DNA of 64,000 bases from Rhodopseudomonas infernalis (GCF_022271405.1 NZ_JAJNAL010000013.1:54460-118459), one strand, 5' to 3'. Positions 1 through 9,434 are shown, counted from the stretch's first letter. Notes: generated from the letters alone by a model not told the origin. Program-made: numbers and translations.

Positions 1-36
1 CTAATCGAGCACCGCATCAATCTGCTGGTGATCTAG
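1..36 (+). CDS. C-terminal tail of an unidentified protein (partial)
   Basis: The first 36 bases read in one frame as 11 codons followed by TAG, giving a tail LIEHRINLLVI. The gene starts outside the window, so neither family nor length can be judged. It would converge on the minus-strand SDR gene that ends at base 86. It is reported only because the frame is open to the window edge and its stop fits a plausible gene end; a chance frame cannot be excluded. Confidence 0.3.
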   Translation, partial: LIEHRINLLVI

Positions 37-85
37 GCTGAAGGAGGATGCAAGCGGCCTCTCACCGACCGCTTGCACGAGGCCA

Positions 86-850
86 TCAAATTCTCTGCCC
101 GCCGGACGCGTCGATGCGCTGGCCGGTGACCCAGCCGCCGGCCTGCGACAGCAGAAACATCACCACCGAGGCGATATCGTCGGTCTGGCCGAGCCGCCCC
201 AGCGCGATGGTCTGGATGGCGGCAGTCGCCCGCGCCGGATCCTTGTCGAGCGGATTCATGTCGGTGACCGTCGCGCCCGGCAGAACAGCGTTGACGGTGA
301 TGCCGCGCGGGCCAAGCTGTTTGGCGAGCACGATGCTCAGCGTCTCCAGCGCCGCCTTCGACGGCGCGTAGATGCTCATATCCGGAAACGCCGCGCGGGT
401 ACCCATCGACGAGACGTTGACGATGCGGCCTCCGTCCCTGATCGCCGGATGCAGCGCGCGGGTCAGAAAGAACGGCGCCCGGAAGTTCACCGCGATCATG
501 CGATCGAAGATCTCGTCGTCGACCTGATCGATCCGGTAGCGTCCACCGTAACCGGCATTGTTGATCAGGAGATCGAACTTGCGTTCGCCCGTCCGCTGCT
601 CGACCGCTTCGAGGAAGGTCGCCGCAAGTCTGTCGGGGCCCGTTCTTTCGGAGAGATCCGCCTGAAGCAGAAAACCGTCGCCGCCCCCGGCCTGGATCGC
701 CTTGAGGGTTTCCTGGGCCGCATCGGCGCCACCGGCGTAGTGCACGCCGACAACCGCGCCTTCACGCGCAGCAGCGATCGCGATCGCCCGTCCGATGCCG
801 CGGCTCGAGCCGGTGACCAGCGCCGTCTTACCAACCAATGCCCCGGTCAT
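86..850 (-). CDS. SDR family NAD(P)-dependent oxidoreductase
   Basis: 254-aa classical short-chain dehydrogenase, probably interconverting a hydroxyl and a keto group with NAD(P)(H) in the cytoplasm. The cofactor motif TGSSRGIG is at residues 13-20 and NNAG at 97-100. The catalytic Ser is near 148, with Tyr161 and Lys165 in YAPSK. The C-terminal GGQRI ending is usual for the family. The start at 850 gives an ATGA overlap with the stop of the upstream CoA ligase, so the two are translationally coupled. It closes the operon that begins with the peptide-type ABC importer. The substrate is unknown; a 3-hydroxyacyl-CoA or 3-ketoacyl-CoA is reasonable because of the adjacent ligase, but that is inference. 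Confidence 0.9.
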   Translation of the reverse strand: MTGALVGKTALVTGSSRGIGRAIAIAAAREGAVVGVHYAGGADAAQETLKAIQAGGGDGFLLQADLSERTGPDRLAATFLEAVEQRTGERKFDLLINNAGYGGRYRIDQVDDEIFDRMIAVNFRAPFFLTRALHPAIRDGGRIVNVSSMGTRAAFPDMSIYAPSKAALETLSIVLAKQLGPRGITVNAVLPGATVTDMNPLDKDPARATAAIQTIALGRLGQTDDIASVVMFLLSQAGGWVTGQRIDASGGQRI

Positions 851-2385
851 GCGGCGGCTTCGGCGTGGGAGGAAACCGACCAGCGATTGCTGGCTTCCAG
901 TTCCTTGGCCTCGCGGATCAGCGCCGCGCGATCGATCTTGTTGGTGCCGGCCCACGGCAGATCGGCCACGAAGCTGACGCGGCGCGGATGCTGATAGGTC
1001 GGCCCGTTGCGCAGCGCGTAGGCCTTGATGTCTTCGGTCGTAGCGCTTTGGCCGTCGGCCAGCACGAGGAAAGCCACCGGCATTTGGCCGCGCTCCTCGT
1101 CGGCGAGCGGAACGACCGCAGCCTGGCGTACCGCCGGATGCGTCTCCAGCATCTTCTCGACGTCGCCCGGATAGATGTTCTCGCCGCCGCACACGAACAT
1201 GTCGTCGGCGCGGCCGATGAAGTAATAGAAGCCGTCCGCGTCGCGCCGCATGACGTCGCCGCTGTAGTACCAGCCGTCGCGCATCACCGAGGCGGTCTTC
1301 TCCGGCATGCCGCGATAGCGCGTCATCAGCGCCGGATTGCGCATCAGCAGCACGCCCTCGTCGTCGCTGGGGCCGTCGACCAGCTTCACCATCGACGGAT
1401 CGATCGGATAGCCGATCGTGAGCGGCGGCAGCGGCTTGCCCTCCGGGTGAGGCCCGAATACGGACGGGCCGGCCTCCGTGGTGCCGTAGCCGTGAGTCAG
1501 CATGGCATGCGGAAACGCCGCCTGAATCTTGTCGGCCATGGCCCTGGTGATCGGCGCAGAGGCCAGCGCCAGCCGCTTCAGCCGGCTATAATCGTTGGCG
1601 GCCAAGAGGTCGGGCTCGCGCAGCAGCCGCGCGAACATTGTCGGCACCGCAGTCACCGCGGTGACGCCATGATCCGCCATGGCCTGCAGATAACGCCGGC
1701 TGTCGAAGCCCGGCATCAGAACCATGCTCGCATTGCTGGCGAAGATGCTCTTGGCGCCGAACAGGCCGTTCATGTGGAACAGCGGCTGAGCGATGATGTA
1801 GACCTCGTCGCAGGTGTCGGCGCTGACGCCCTTAGCGGCAAGCGCCCACAGTTGGCTGTCGTGGCTGAGCTCGACGCCCTTCGGCCGTCCGGTGGAACCG
1901 GAGGTGTAGAGGATCTGTCCGAGTTCGCCCGGCTGCGCCTCCACCGTTTCGAATTCGCCGGGCACGATGCGCGCGGCAAAACCTTCGGGTCCCGCATCGT
2001 CGAAGTCGAGGAACGCGAATCCCGCCGGCAGAAGCTGACGCGAAGCTGTATCGACGAAGGCAAACTTGGTGTCGGAGTCGCGCAGCACGAAATCGATCGT
2101 TTCGGCCGGCTGCTTGGTGTTGACCGGCAGCGCGACGAAGCCGGCGCGCATGATGCCGAAATACGCCGCAATGTACTCCGCACGGTTGAGCGAGAGAATG
2201 GCGACCGTCGTTCCACGCGCCAAGCCAAGCCCGGTCAAATAAGACGCCACGCCATTTGCGAGCCGATCGATCTCGCTATGGGTCCAGACCCTCGGCTCCG
2301 GGGACCGCAGATCGATGATCGCGGGACGATCGAGATCGCGGGAGCGATCCACCAAATCTCCGAGGTTCTTCCATCGGAAGCTCAT
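847..2385 (-). CDS. AMP-binding acyl-CoA ligase (ANL superfamily)
   Basis: 512-aa adenylate-forming enzyme that would activate a carboxylic acid to its CoA thioester through an acyl-AMP. The P-loop motif YTSGSTGRPKG is at residues 160-170. HGYGTTEAG lies near residue 320 and YSGD near 410. The catalytic lysine region GTNKIDR is near the C-terminus, as expected. Length is normal for a fatty or aromatic acid CoA ligase. The ATG at 2385 is chosen because it overlaps the stop of the upstream ABC ATPase (ATGA); a longer in-frame extension reads back through that gene and is unlikely. Coupling to an oligopeptide-type importer suggests the imported solute, or a product of it, is a carboxylate. Acid specificity cannot be read from the sequence. 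Confidence 0.92.
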   Translation of the reverse strand: MSFRWKNLGDLVDRSRDLDRPAIIDLRSPEPRVWTHSEIDRLANGVASYLTGLGLARGTTVAILSLNRAEYIAAYFGIMRAGFVALPVNTKQPAETIDFVLRDSDTKFAFVDTASRQLLPAGFAFLDFDDAGPEGFAARIVPGEFETVEAQPGELGQILYTSGSTGRPKGVELSHDSQLWALAAKGVSADTCDEVYIIAQPLFHMNGLFGAKSIFASNASMVLMPGFDSRRYLQAMADHGVTAVTAVPTMFARLLREPDLLAANDYSRLKRLALASAPITRAMADKIQAAFPHAMLTHGYGTTEAGPSVFGPHPEGKPLPPLTIGYPIDPSMVKLVDGPSDDEGVLLMRNPALMTRYRGMPEKTASVMRDGWYYSGDVMRRDADGFYYFIGRADDMFVCGGENIYPGDVEKMLETHPAVRQAAVVPLADEERGQMPVAFLVLADGQSATTEDIKAYALRNGPTYQHPRRVSFVADLPWAGTNKIDRAALIREAKELEASNRWSVSSHAEAAA

Positions 2386-3413
2386 GCTCGTGCTCCTACC
2401 TTGTACTTCTCTTCGGCTTTCCGACTGAGCGATGAAACAGACGCGCTCGCCGCGTTCTCGATCTGATCGACGAGATCGTAGTGACAGGCCGTTCTGCGAT
2501 TTTCGCCGAGCGGCCGAAGGATCGGCCTCTCCTGCCGGCAGCGATCCGTCGCGAACGGACAACGCGTCGAGAACGCGCAACCTTCCGGAAGATCGGTCGG
2601 GCTGGGCAGATCGCCCTGCAGCACGAAACGCTTGCGGCTGCGCATGACGTGCGGGTCGGCCACCGGCGCCGCGGCGAGCAGCGCCTGGGTGTAGGGATGC
2701 GCGGGGTGCTTCCAGATCGTCTCGGCGGAGCCCGTCTCGACGACTCGGCCGAGATACATCACGATCAGCTTGTTGGCGATGTGCTGGACCATGGTCAAAT
2801 CGTGCGAGATGAACAGGTAGGACACGCCGAGCTTGTCCGACAGATCCTGCAGCAGATTGATCACCTGCGCCCGGATCGATACGTCGAGCGCCGACACCGG
2901 CTCATCGCAGATCACCAGCTTGGGCTTCAACGCGAGCGCACGGGCGATACCTATGCGCTGCCGCTGGCCGCCGGAAAACTCGTGCGGATAGCGAGATGCC
3001 GCATCCGGCGCCAGACCGACTTGAGTCATCAGCTCGGCGACGCGCGCCGAGATGGCGGCCTTGTCGTAGCCCGCGACCTGCAACGGCTGCGCGATCAGAT
3101 TGCCGACCGTGCGCCGCGGATTGAGCGAATTGTGCGGATCCTGGAAGATCATCTGCATCTTCGAGCGGATCGGACGCATCGCCGACGGCGACAGGCTGGT
3201 GATGTTCTGGCCGTCCAGCACGATCTGCCCGTTGGTGGCCGGGATCAGGTGCATGATGGCCTTGCCGAGCGTGGATTTGCCACAGCCGGATTCCCCGACG
3301 AGGCCCACCGTTTCACCCGGCTCGATCTCCAGGCTGACGTCGTTCACCGCGTGGACGACGCCGGACGACGTTTGATAATCGACGACGAGACTACGCACCG
3401 ACAGAAGCGACAT
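2382..3413 (-). CDS. Oligopeptide/dipeptide ABC transporter ATPase (DppF/OppF type)
   Basis: 343-aa ATP-hydrolysing subunit of a peptide-type importer on the inner face of the membrane. Walker A GESGCGKST is at residues 40-48. The signature FSGGQRQR is near 154 and Walker B LVICDEP follows. The C-terminal oligopeptide-transporter extension carries spaced cysteines (CAFSTRCPFATDRC), as in DppD and DppF, which in characterised members bind an iron-sulphur cluster. The start at 3413 overlaps the end of the partner ATPase by 23 nt. It pairs with that ATPase, the two permeases and the binding protein to make a full five-gene system. Confidence 0.93.
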   Translation of the reverse strand: MSLLSVRSLVVDYQTSSGVVHAVNDVSLEIEPGETVGLVGESGCGKSTLGKAIMHLIPATNGQIVLDGQNITSLSPSAMRPIRSKMQMIFQDPHNSLNPRRTVGNLIAQPLQVAGYDKAAISARVAELMTQVGLAPDAASRYPHEFSGGQRQRIGIARALALKPKLVICDEPVSALDVSIRAQVINLLQDLSDKLGVSYLFISHDLTMVQHIANKLIVMYLGRVVETGSAETIWKHPAHPYTQALLAAAPVADPHVMRSRKRFVLQGDLPSPTDLPEGCAFSTRCPFATDRCRQERPILRPLGENRRTACHYDLVDQIENAASASVSSLSRKAEEKYKVGARA

Positions 3414-4395
3414 TGTAGTCCTCCGTTTCGGTAGCCAGGAAGCAGGCAGCCTCGTGGCCCGCACCCTGATTGATCAAAGCCGGATGTTCGACGCGGCAAC
3501 GCTCGAACACCAGCGGACAGCGGTTGGCGAACGCGCAGCCTTTCGGACGGTCCGACAAGCCCGGCACGGTCCCGGGAATTTCGACGAGCCGCCGCCGCCG
3601 TTCGTCGCCCGGCTTCGGCGTGGCGCCGATCAGACCCCGCGTGTAGGGATGGCGTGGATCGTCGAAGAGTAGGCCGACCGGCGCCTCCTCGGCCTTCTTG
3701 CCCGCGTACATCACGGTGACGCGGTCGGCGACATCGGCGATCACTCCGAGATCGTGGGTGATGAAGATCATCCCCATCCGGGATTCGCGCTGGATGTCCT
3801 TGAGCAGTTCGATGATCTGGGCCTGGATGGTGACGTCGAGCGCCGTGGTCGGTTCGTCGGCGATCAGCAATTTCGGCTCGCACGCGATCGCCATGGCGAT
3901 GACGACGCGCTGATTCATGCCGCCGGACAATTCGTGCGGATAGGCATCGAAGCGACGCCGGGCATCCGGAATATGCACCCGGTCCAGCAATTCCAACGCC
4001 CGCTTGTCCGCGGCGCGTCGATCCAGCTTGAAATGCCGGCGGAGCACCTCGGTGAGCTGATAGCCGACGGTATAGACCGGGTTCAGCGAGCTCATCGGGT
4101 CCTGGAAGATGATCCCGATCTCGCGTCCCCGCACCGCTTGCATCCTGGTGTCGCTCAAGCCGATGAGATCGCGGCCTTCGAGCAGAATGGCGCCGCCCGT
4201 CACCTTTGCCGGCGGCATCGGTAGCAGCCCCATGATCGCCAGCGACGTCATGGATTTGCCGCAGCCGGACTCACCGACCAGACCAAGCGTCTGGCCGTGT
4301 TCGACGGTGAGGGAAAAGCGGTCGATCGCGCGCATCACGCCGCGCCGCGTGAACAGATCGACTTCGAGATCGCGAATTTCGAGCAGCGCCGCCAT
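3391..4395 (-). CDS. Oligopeptide/dipeptide ABC transporter ATPase (DppD/OppD type)
   Basis: 334-aa second ATPase of the importer. Walker A GESGCGKSM is at residues 41-49. The usual Thr/Ser after the lysine is Ser, followed by Met, which is common in DppD proteins. The signature LSGGMNQR and Walker B LLIADEPT are intact. The C-terminal Cys-containing segment CAFANRCPLVFERC is present. The gene starts one base after the permease stop, so expression is coupled. Peptide-type importers carry di- and oligopeptides but also nickel, opines and other amides, so the ligand is left open. Confidence 0.93.
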   Translation of the reverse strand: MAALLEIRDLEVDLFTRRGVMRAIDRFSLTVEHGQTLGLVGESGCGKSMTSLAIMGLLPMPPAKVTGGAILLEGRDLIGLSDTRMQAVRGREIGIIFQDPMSSLNPVYTVGYQLTEVLRRHFKLDRRAADKRALELLDRVHIPDARRRFDAYPHELSGGMNQRVVIAMAIACEPKLLIADEPTTALDVTIQAQIIELLKDIQRESRMGMIFITHDLGVIADVADRVTVMYAGKKAEEAPVGLLFDDPRHPYTRGLIGATPKPGDERRRRLVEIPGTVPGLSDRPKGCAFANRCPLVFERCRVEHPALINQGAGHEAACFLATETEDYNVASVGA

Positions 4396-4396
4396 C

Positions 4397-5254
4397 TCAG
4401 CGGTCCCTCAGCTTGGGATTGAGCGCATCGTTCAGCCCATCGCCGATCAGGTTCATCGCCAGCACCGTCAACATGATCGCAACGCCGGGGATCGCGCAGA
4501 TGTACCAGGAGCGGCGGATCAACGTGCGGCCGTCGCCGATCAGCGCGCCCCAGCTTGCGACATTGGGATCGCCGAGACCGAGGAACGAGATGGCGCTCTC
4601 GAACAGGATCGAGCTGCCGATGATCACCGAGGCGAGCACGATGACCGGCGGAATCGCGTTCGGCAGGATTTCGCCCGCCATGATCCGGATGTTGCTCATG
4701 CCCATCGAACGGCACGCCAGCACGAATTCGCGGTTCTTCAGCGTAAGGAATTCGGCTCGCGTCAGCCGGGCGATGCCCGGCCACATCGTGACGCCGATCG
4801 CCATCGTGATGTTGTCGATGGTCTGGCCCAGGATCGCCACCACCGTCATGATCAACAGGATGTTCGGGACCGTCTGAAACAGCTCCGTGATCCGGGTCAG
4901 GACCTCGTCAATCCAGCCGCCGAACCATGCCGCGGCGGCGCCGATAACGACGCCGATGGCGGTCGCAGTCAGTGCCGCGACGATGCCGATCATCAGCGTC
5001 GTTCGAGCACCGTAGGCTATCATCGCCAGGATGTTCCGGCCGATCGAGTCGGTGCCGAGCGGGTAGCGCGGGTTGGTGAACGGCCAGACCTCCGGCCGCG
5101 AGACGATGCGCAGCGGATTCTGTTCGATCAGCCAGGGTGCGGCGAGAGCGAGCCCCAACACGACGACAAGGATGATCATTCCGAGCAGCGCGCCGCGGTT
5201 ACGGGCGAAGCGCAAGGCAAACTCGGCAAAAGCGGATCGATCTTTCATGTTCAT
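4397..5254 (-). CDS. ABC transporter permease (DppC type)
   Basis: 285-aa membrane subunit with about six hydrophobic segments. The first is near residues 20-40 (a run of leucine, isoleucine and valine after RNRGALLG), preceded by the charged cytoplasmic N-terminus typical of DppC. The segment ESAISFLGLGDPN late in the protein is the usual DppC signature, and the coupling helix lies in the MGMSNIRIMAGEILPN segment. The start at 5254 gives an ATGA overlap with dppB; an in-frame ATG two codons downstream (5248) is an alternative start. Confidence 0.92.
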   Translation of the reverse strand: MNMKDRSAFAEFALRFARNRGALLGMIILVVVLGLALAAPWLIEQNPLRIVSRPEVWPFTNPRYPLGTDSIGRNILAMIAYGARTTLMIGIVAALTATAIGVVIGAAAAWFGGWIDEVLTRITELFQTVPNILLIMTVVAILGQTIDNITMAIGVTMWPGIARLTRAEFLTLKNREFVLACRSMGMSNIRIMAGEILPNAIPPVIVLASVIIGSSILFESAISFLGLGDPNVASWGALIGDGRTLIRRSWYICAIPGVAIMLTVLAMNLIGDGLNDALNPKLRDR

Positions 5255-6219
5255 CGGCTCCGGATTCGCGGATCAAGCCGGTAGTAGGCAAGATCGACCA
5301 GCAGATTGGCGACGGCAACGACGACCGCCGACAGAACGAAGACGCCCAACACGACCGGGTAATTGCGACTCATCACACTATCGAGCATCAAACTGCCGAT
5401 GCCCGGCCAGGAGAACACCGCCTCGATCACCACCGAGCCGCCGAGGACAGTCCCGAGCTGCAGGCCGAGCAGCGTGACGACCGGCAGCAGCGCGTTGCGG
5501 AAGACGTGCGCCAGGATCACGCGGGTCTTGCTCAGGCCCTTGGCGCGCGCCGTTCGGACGAAGTCGAGCGAGAACACCTCGAGCATCGAGGCACGCATCA
5601 CCCGGGTGTAGATCGCGGCGTAGAACAGGCCGAGCGACAGCGCCGGCAGGATGAGGTGGCGGATCACGTCGACCACCTGCCCGACCGGCCCGAACTTCCC
5701 ACCGATCGTGGTCATGCCGCCGACCGGCAGCCAATCCAGATGTACGGCGAAGAAGATGATCAGCATGATTCCGAGCCAGAACGTCGGCGCGGCGAAGAAG
5801 AACACCGCAGCCAGTGAGATCACCACGTCCCAGGCCGTGTTGACCTTCACCGACGCGATGACGCCGGCGATCATCCCGAGCGTCACCGCCACCCCGAGCG
5901 ACGTCAGCATCAGCAGCAGCGTCGAGGGCAGCTGCGCCATGATGATGTCGAACACCGGCGCGTTCTGGCGATACGAATAGCCGAGGTCGAAGCTGAACAC
6001 CGACCAGGTGTAGCGCAGCAGCTGCACGATCGCCGGCTGATCGAGGCCGTACAAATGCTTGAGGTGCTGCAACGTCGCCGGATCGGTGACCTGCTGCTCG
6101 GACGTCATGATGTCGAGCAGCGATCCCGGCGCCATCTGGATGAGCGTGAAGTTCATCACGATGACGCCGAGGATGAGCGAGATGATCTGAAACAGTCGCC
6201 GCACGATCGAACGTTTCAT
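5251..6219 (-). CDS. ABC transporter permease (DppB type)
   Basis: 322-aa membrane subunit. An N-terminal transmembrane helix (residues about 9-30) precedes a periplasmic loop with LYGLDQPAIVQLLRYTW, which is characteristic of DppB. The core helices follow, with the coupling segment ARAKGLSKTRVILAHVFRNALLP. The start is placed at the ATG at 6219 because GGAGA lies at ribosome-binding distance; an upstream in-frame ATG at 6255 lacks this and adds a non-homologous peptide. It lies 20 bases downstream of the binding-protein gene. Confidence 0.92.
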   Translation of the reverse strand: MKRSIVRRLFQIISLILGVIVMNFTLIQMAPGSLLDIMTSEQQVTDPATLQHLKHLYGLDQPAIVQLLRYTWSVFSFDLGYSYRQNAPVFDIIMAQLPSTLLLMLTSLGVAVTLGMIAGVIASVKVNTAWDVVISLAAVFFFAAPTFWLGIMLIIFFAVHLDWLPVGGMTTIGGKFGPVGQVVDVIRHLILPALSLGLFYAAIYTRVMRASMLEVFSLDFVRTARAKGLSKTRVILAHVFRNALLPVVTLLGLQLGTVLGGSVVIEAVFSWPGIGSLMLDSVMSRNYPVVLGVFVLSAVVVAVANLLVDLAYYRLDPRIRSR

Positions 6220-6239
6220 CACGTCATCTCCTCTACAAA

Positions 6240-7847
6240 TCAGACGTCGAGCCAAACGTCCGACAGGCTGTCCGCCGAAATATCGGCGCGATTGCCGACG
6301 CCCTTGACCTTCTTCGACATCATCGTCGTCGGGATCAGTTCGACCAGAACGGTGATCGGCAGATCTCGCGCTGCAATCTCTTGCAATTTGAAGGCCAAGT
6401 CCTTCCGCTTGGCTTCGTCGGACTCCACCGACATCTTGGCGACGATGTCGTCGACTTCGGGATTGGAATAGCCGGTGGCGTTGCGGAAGGCCGCGCCCTT
6501 CACAATCCCGCTCGTGCTGAGGTAGTCGGTCTGCTGGGGGACCAGCTCGACCCGCGCCGCGTAGTTCGACAGTGCGATGTCGTAATCGTAATCGCCATAG
6601 ATCTGCTTCAGCGAAGTCGCGCGGTCGGGAACGGTGAGCGTCACTTCGACGCCGATGTCTTCCAGATTCTGCTTCACGAACTGGCCGACCTTGCCGTTCT
6701 CCTCGAACCAGCCGGCCGCAAGCAAGTGAACCTTGAAGCGCGACTTGCCCTTCTTCGGGTAGCCGGCATCGTCGAGCATCTTGGCGGCTTTCTTGGCGTC
6801 GAACTCGTATCGCGGCAGGTTCGGATTGTAGAATTTCGGGTTTGTCGAGCTGACGAAGGACGTGCCGGGCTTGGCGCGGCCGAAATACACAACGTCCGAG
6901 ATGGTCGCCCGGTCGATGGCGGTGAGTAGTGCGCGGCGCACGGCCGGGTCCTTGACGATATCGCGGCGGCTATTGAATTCGATGGTCGAAGCCCAGGCGG
7001 CGCCGAGATAGCCGTCGTTCGATGCGACGAACTTGCCGGACTTGGACAGCCGGTCGATGTCCGGGGTCGGGATCGGGTTGAAGATGCCGAGCTGCAGTTC
7101 GTCGGCTTCCAGGGCCGCGGTGCGCGATGCGGCGTCGCGCCAGTAGCGCATCACCAAGCCGTTGAGATAGGGCTTGCCCGCATCCCAATATTTGTCGTTG
7201 GCGGCATATTCAATATGGCTGCCGCGCACCCACTGCTTGAACTTGAACGGACCGGTGCCGATCGGCGCGTTATTGGCGGGGTTGGTAACGATCTCCGAGC
7301 CGTCGTAGACGTGCTTCGGAATGACCAGCGAGGTCGCCAGCACCGACTTGAAGAAGAACTCCGGCGTCGGCTCTTTGAAGCTCACGCGCACCCCGCCTTC
7401 GGTCACCTCGGCCCCGGAGAAATTCTTCAGCGCCGCCTTGGCGATCGTCTGCAGCCAGTATTTTTCGATGCTGAAGACCACGTCGTCTGCGGTGAACGGC
7501 TTGCCGTCGTGCCACGTCACGCCTTTACGGAGCACGATGTCGTACGACTTGAAATCGGCCGAAGGCTTGACCTCGGTGGCCAGCACGGGAAGGAAGCCGG
7601 CCTGGCTGTCCTGACGCAGCAGCGGCTCCAGGATCTTGGTCGAGCTGATCAGCGGGCTGGAGCCGCCGCCGCCGGGAACGAACACGGCCTGCGGCTCGAA
7701 GCCACCCCAGGTCGCTACCAGCACGCCGCCCTTCTTCGGCTTCTCCTGCGCGAGTGCAGCAGATGGAAAGCCAAGCGACGTTCCGGCGGCGATCGCCGCA
7801 AGGGCGGACGTACCCAGAAACACTCGTCTGTTGATGTGGCTAGTCAT
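6240..7847 (-). CDS. ABC transporter substrate-binding protein, family 5 (DppA/OppA type)
   Basis: 535-aa periplasmic solute-binding protein and first gene of the importer operon. The N-terminus NRRVFLGTSALAAIAAG has two adjacent arginines before a hydrophobic stretch, so export by Tat is possible, with cleavage after ALAQ near residue 34. The mature part has the family-5 features: a GGVLVATWGG start, the VTWHDGKPFTADDVVFS block and the late DAGYPKKGKSRFKVHLLAAG block. The length matches DppA homologues. The promoter should lie in the 76-nt gap before the thioesterase gene (7848-7923), which also holds the downstream end of that transcript. Confidence 0.93.
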   Translation of the reverse strand: MTSHINRRVFLGTSALAAIAAGTSLGFPSAALAQEKPKKGGVLVATWGGFEPQAVFVPGGGGSSPLISSTKILEPLLRQDSQAGFLPVLATEVKPSADFKSYDIVLRKGVTWHDGKPFTADDVVFSIEKYWLQTIAKAALKNFSGAEVTEGGVRVSFKEPTPEFFFKSVLATSLVIPKHVYDGSEIVTNPANNAPIGTGPFKFKQWVRGSHIEYAANDKYWDAGKPYLNGLVMRYWRDAASRTAALEADELQLGIFNPIPTPDIDRLSKSGKFVASNDGYLGAAWASTIEFNSRRDIVKDPAVRRALLTAIDRATISDVVYFGRAKPGTSFVSSTNPKFYNPNLPRYEFDAKKAAKMLDDAGYPKKGKSRFKVHLLAAGWFEENGKVGQFVKQNLEDIGVEVTLTVPDRATSLKQIYGDYDYDIALSNYAARVELVPQQTDYLSTSGIVKGAAFRNATGYSNPEVDDIVAKMSVESDEAKRKDLAFKLQEIAARDLPITVLVELIPTTMMSKKVKGVGNRADISADSLSDVWLDV

Positions 7848-7923
7848 CTCGAATCTCCGATCCCTAACTGTTGGACGTTGTCAGTTGGCCGCCGAGCAGC
7901 GCTCGGCGGGGATAATTTGAAGA

Positions 7924-8361
7924 TCAGTTGACCGACGCGGGGATCGCATAGGATCCGCGGCCGATCGCGACCAGGACACCCTTGTCGTTGAATACATCGA
8001 TATCGGCGACGCCCACCGTGCGGCCGACGCGGCGCACCGTCGCTTTGGCGACGAGCTTGGTGTCGACGGCGGGGCGCAGATAGTCGACCCGGAAATTGAT
8101 CGTCGGGATGCCTCCGCCGACCAGCATCGCGATCGCAAAGTCACCGACGGTGTCGATGATCGAGGCCAGCGGTCCGCCATGCCATTGCTTGGTGCCCGGA
8201 CCACGCTCGAATTCGGGACGGAACGGCGCCTCCATCGTCAGCACCTGCTGCTCGATATCGGCCTCCGTCACCTTCAACTGGCAGAACGCGATGAAAGGGG
8301 CGCGGTCGGCCATCACCTGCAGCTCGGCAATGCCGAGCGTCTTCGCCGCGGCGGTGCTCAT
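7924..8361 (-). CDS. PaaI-type hotdog-fold acyl-CoA thioesterase
   Basis: 145-aa hotdog-fold protein. The conserved catalytic region QWHGGPLASIIDTVGDFA (residues about 62-79) holds HGG followed by an acidic residue, as in PaaI-like thioesterases that release CoA from aromatic or short acyl thioesters. The C-terminal strand ends in GRGSYAIP. The start at 8361 overlaps the stop of the upstream reductase gene (ATGA), so these two form an operon separate from the transporter promoter. It could act with the CoA ligase about 6 kb downstream as a CoA-recycling enzyme, but that link is inferred from position. Confidence 0.85.
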   Translation of the reverse strand: MSTAAAKTLGIAELQVMADRAPFIAFCQLKVTEADIEQQVLTMEAPFRPEFERGPGTKQWHGGPLASIIDTVGDFAIAMLVGGGIPTINFRVDYLRPAVDTKLVAKATVRRVGRTVGVADIDVFNDKGVLVAIGRGSYAIPASVN

Positions 8362-9371
8362 GGTGTCACCACGAGCTTGCCGAGCACCTTGCGGTCTTCG
8401 AGAACGCCCATCGCCTCGATCGCGCCCTCGAGCGGGAAGGTTCGGTCGATGACGGCCTTCATCTTGCCGGCGCGGATGAGTTCGAACAGCTTGAGAATGT
8501 CCTCGCGCTCCCAGCCGTTCGAACCGAGGATCTGCAATTCGAAGGTCCAGATGAAGCGGATGTCCTCGGTCGGATCGAACCCCGCGGTGGCGCCGCAAGT
8601 CACCAGCCGGCCGCCTTTACGCAGGCATTTCAGCGAAGGCACCCAGCTGTCGCCGCCGGTGAAGTTGACGACCATGTCGACCCCCGCCCCTTTCGAGGCC
8701 TTGCCGGCACGCGGCTTGCCGTGGCGGGCGCGGCATTCCTGCATGAAGTCGAATTCGTTGTAGAGAATGACCTCGTCGGCGCCGATCTCCATCAGGCGCT
8801 CGCCCTTCTCCGCCGATCCAGCACAGGCGATCACATAGGCTCCCGCCGCCTTGGCAAGTTGCACGCAGCAGATGCCGACGCCGCCGGACGCGCCGAGGAT
8901 CAGCACCTTCTCGCCCGCCGAGACATGGCCGATGGTGGTCATCATCCGCAGCGCAGTGCCGTACGCCACCGGCAGGCACGACGCCTGCTCGAACGAGATA
9001 TCGTCGGGCAGCGCGATCAGCTGGTGCGCACGCGTGACGCAGTATTCGGCAAGGCCGCCATCGCGCGTTTCGCCCATCAACCCGCCTTCGACCCGATTGA
9101 TCGGATCGATCAACACGCGGTCGCCGATCTTCCAGCCTTCGACACCCGCGCCGAGCGCAGCGACTTCGCCGGCGATGTCGATTCCCATGATGATAGGCAT
9201 TGGAATGCGGATGCCGGGCATCCCGCGGCGCGTGAAGATGTCGTGATAATTGTAGGACGTCGCCTTGACCTTGATCAGCACGTCGCCTTCGCCGGGCTCC
9301 GGAGTGGCGTAATCCTCGACATGAGCCATCTGGTCGAGACCGCCGTGGTCACGAAGCAGCACTGCACGCAT
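8358..9371 (-). CDS. Zinc-independent MDR-family alcohol dehydrogenase/quinone reductase
   Basis: 337-aa medium-chain dehydrogenase/reductase. The GroES-like N-terminal half has SYNYHDIFTRRG where zinc enzymes have the catalytic Cys, and the four-Cys structural zinc loop is missing, so this is a zinc-free member (quinone reductase or enoyl reductase-like). The Rossmann motif GASGGVGICCVQLAK is at residues about 158-172, consistent with NADPH use. GGRLVTCGATAGF is the usual late motif. It overlaps the thioesterase by four bases and is preceded by a good AGGAGAAA ribosome-binding site next to 9371. Substrate unknown. Confidence 0.88.
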   Translation of the reverse strand: MRAVLLRDHGGLDQMAHVEDYATPEPGEGDVLIKVKATSYNYHDIFTRRGMPGIRIPMPIIMGIDIAGEVAALGAGVEGWKIGDRVLIDPINRVEGGLMGETRDGGLAEYCVTRAHQLIALPDDISFEQASCLPVAYGTALRMMTTIGHVSAGEKVLILGASGGVGICCVQLAKAAGAYVIACAGSAEKGERLMEIGADEVILYNEFDFMQECRARHGKPRAGKASKGAGVDMVVNFTGGDSWVPSLKCLRKGGRLVTCGATAGFDPTEDIRFIWTFELQILGSNGWEREDILKLFELIRAGKMKAVIDRTFPLEGAIEAMGVLEDRKVLGKLVVTP

Positions 9372-9434
9372 TCATTTCTCCTTTTTCGTTTTGTCTGTTG
9401 CGGCGCTCTGGCGCGCCGGAGGCGGTGGCTTGGA

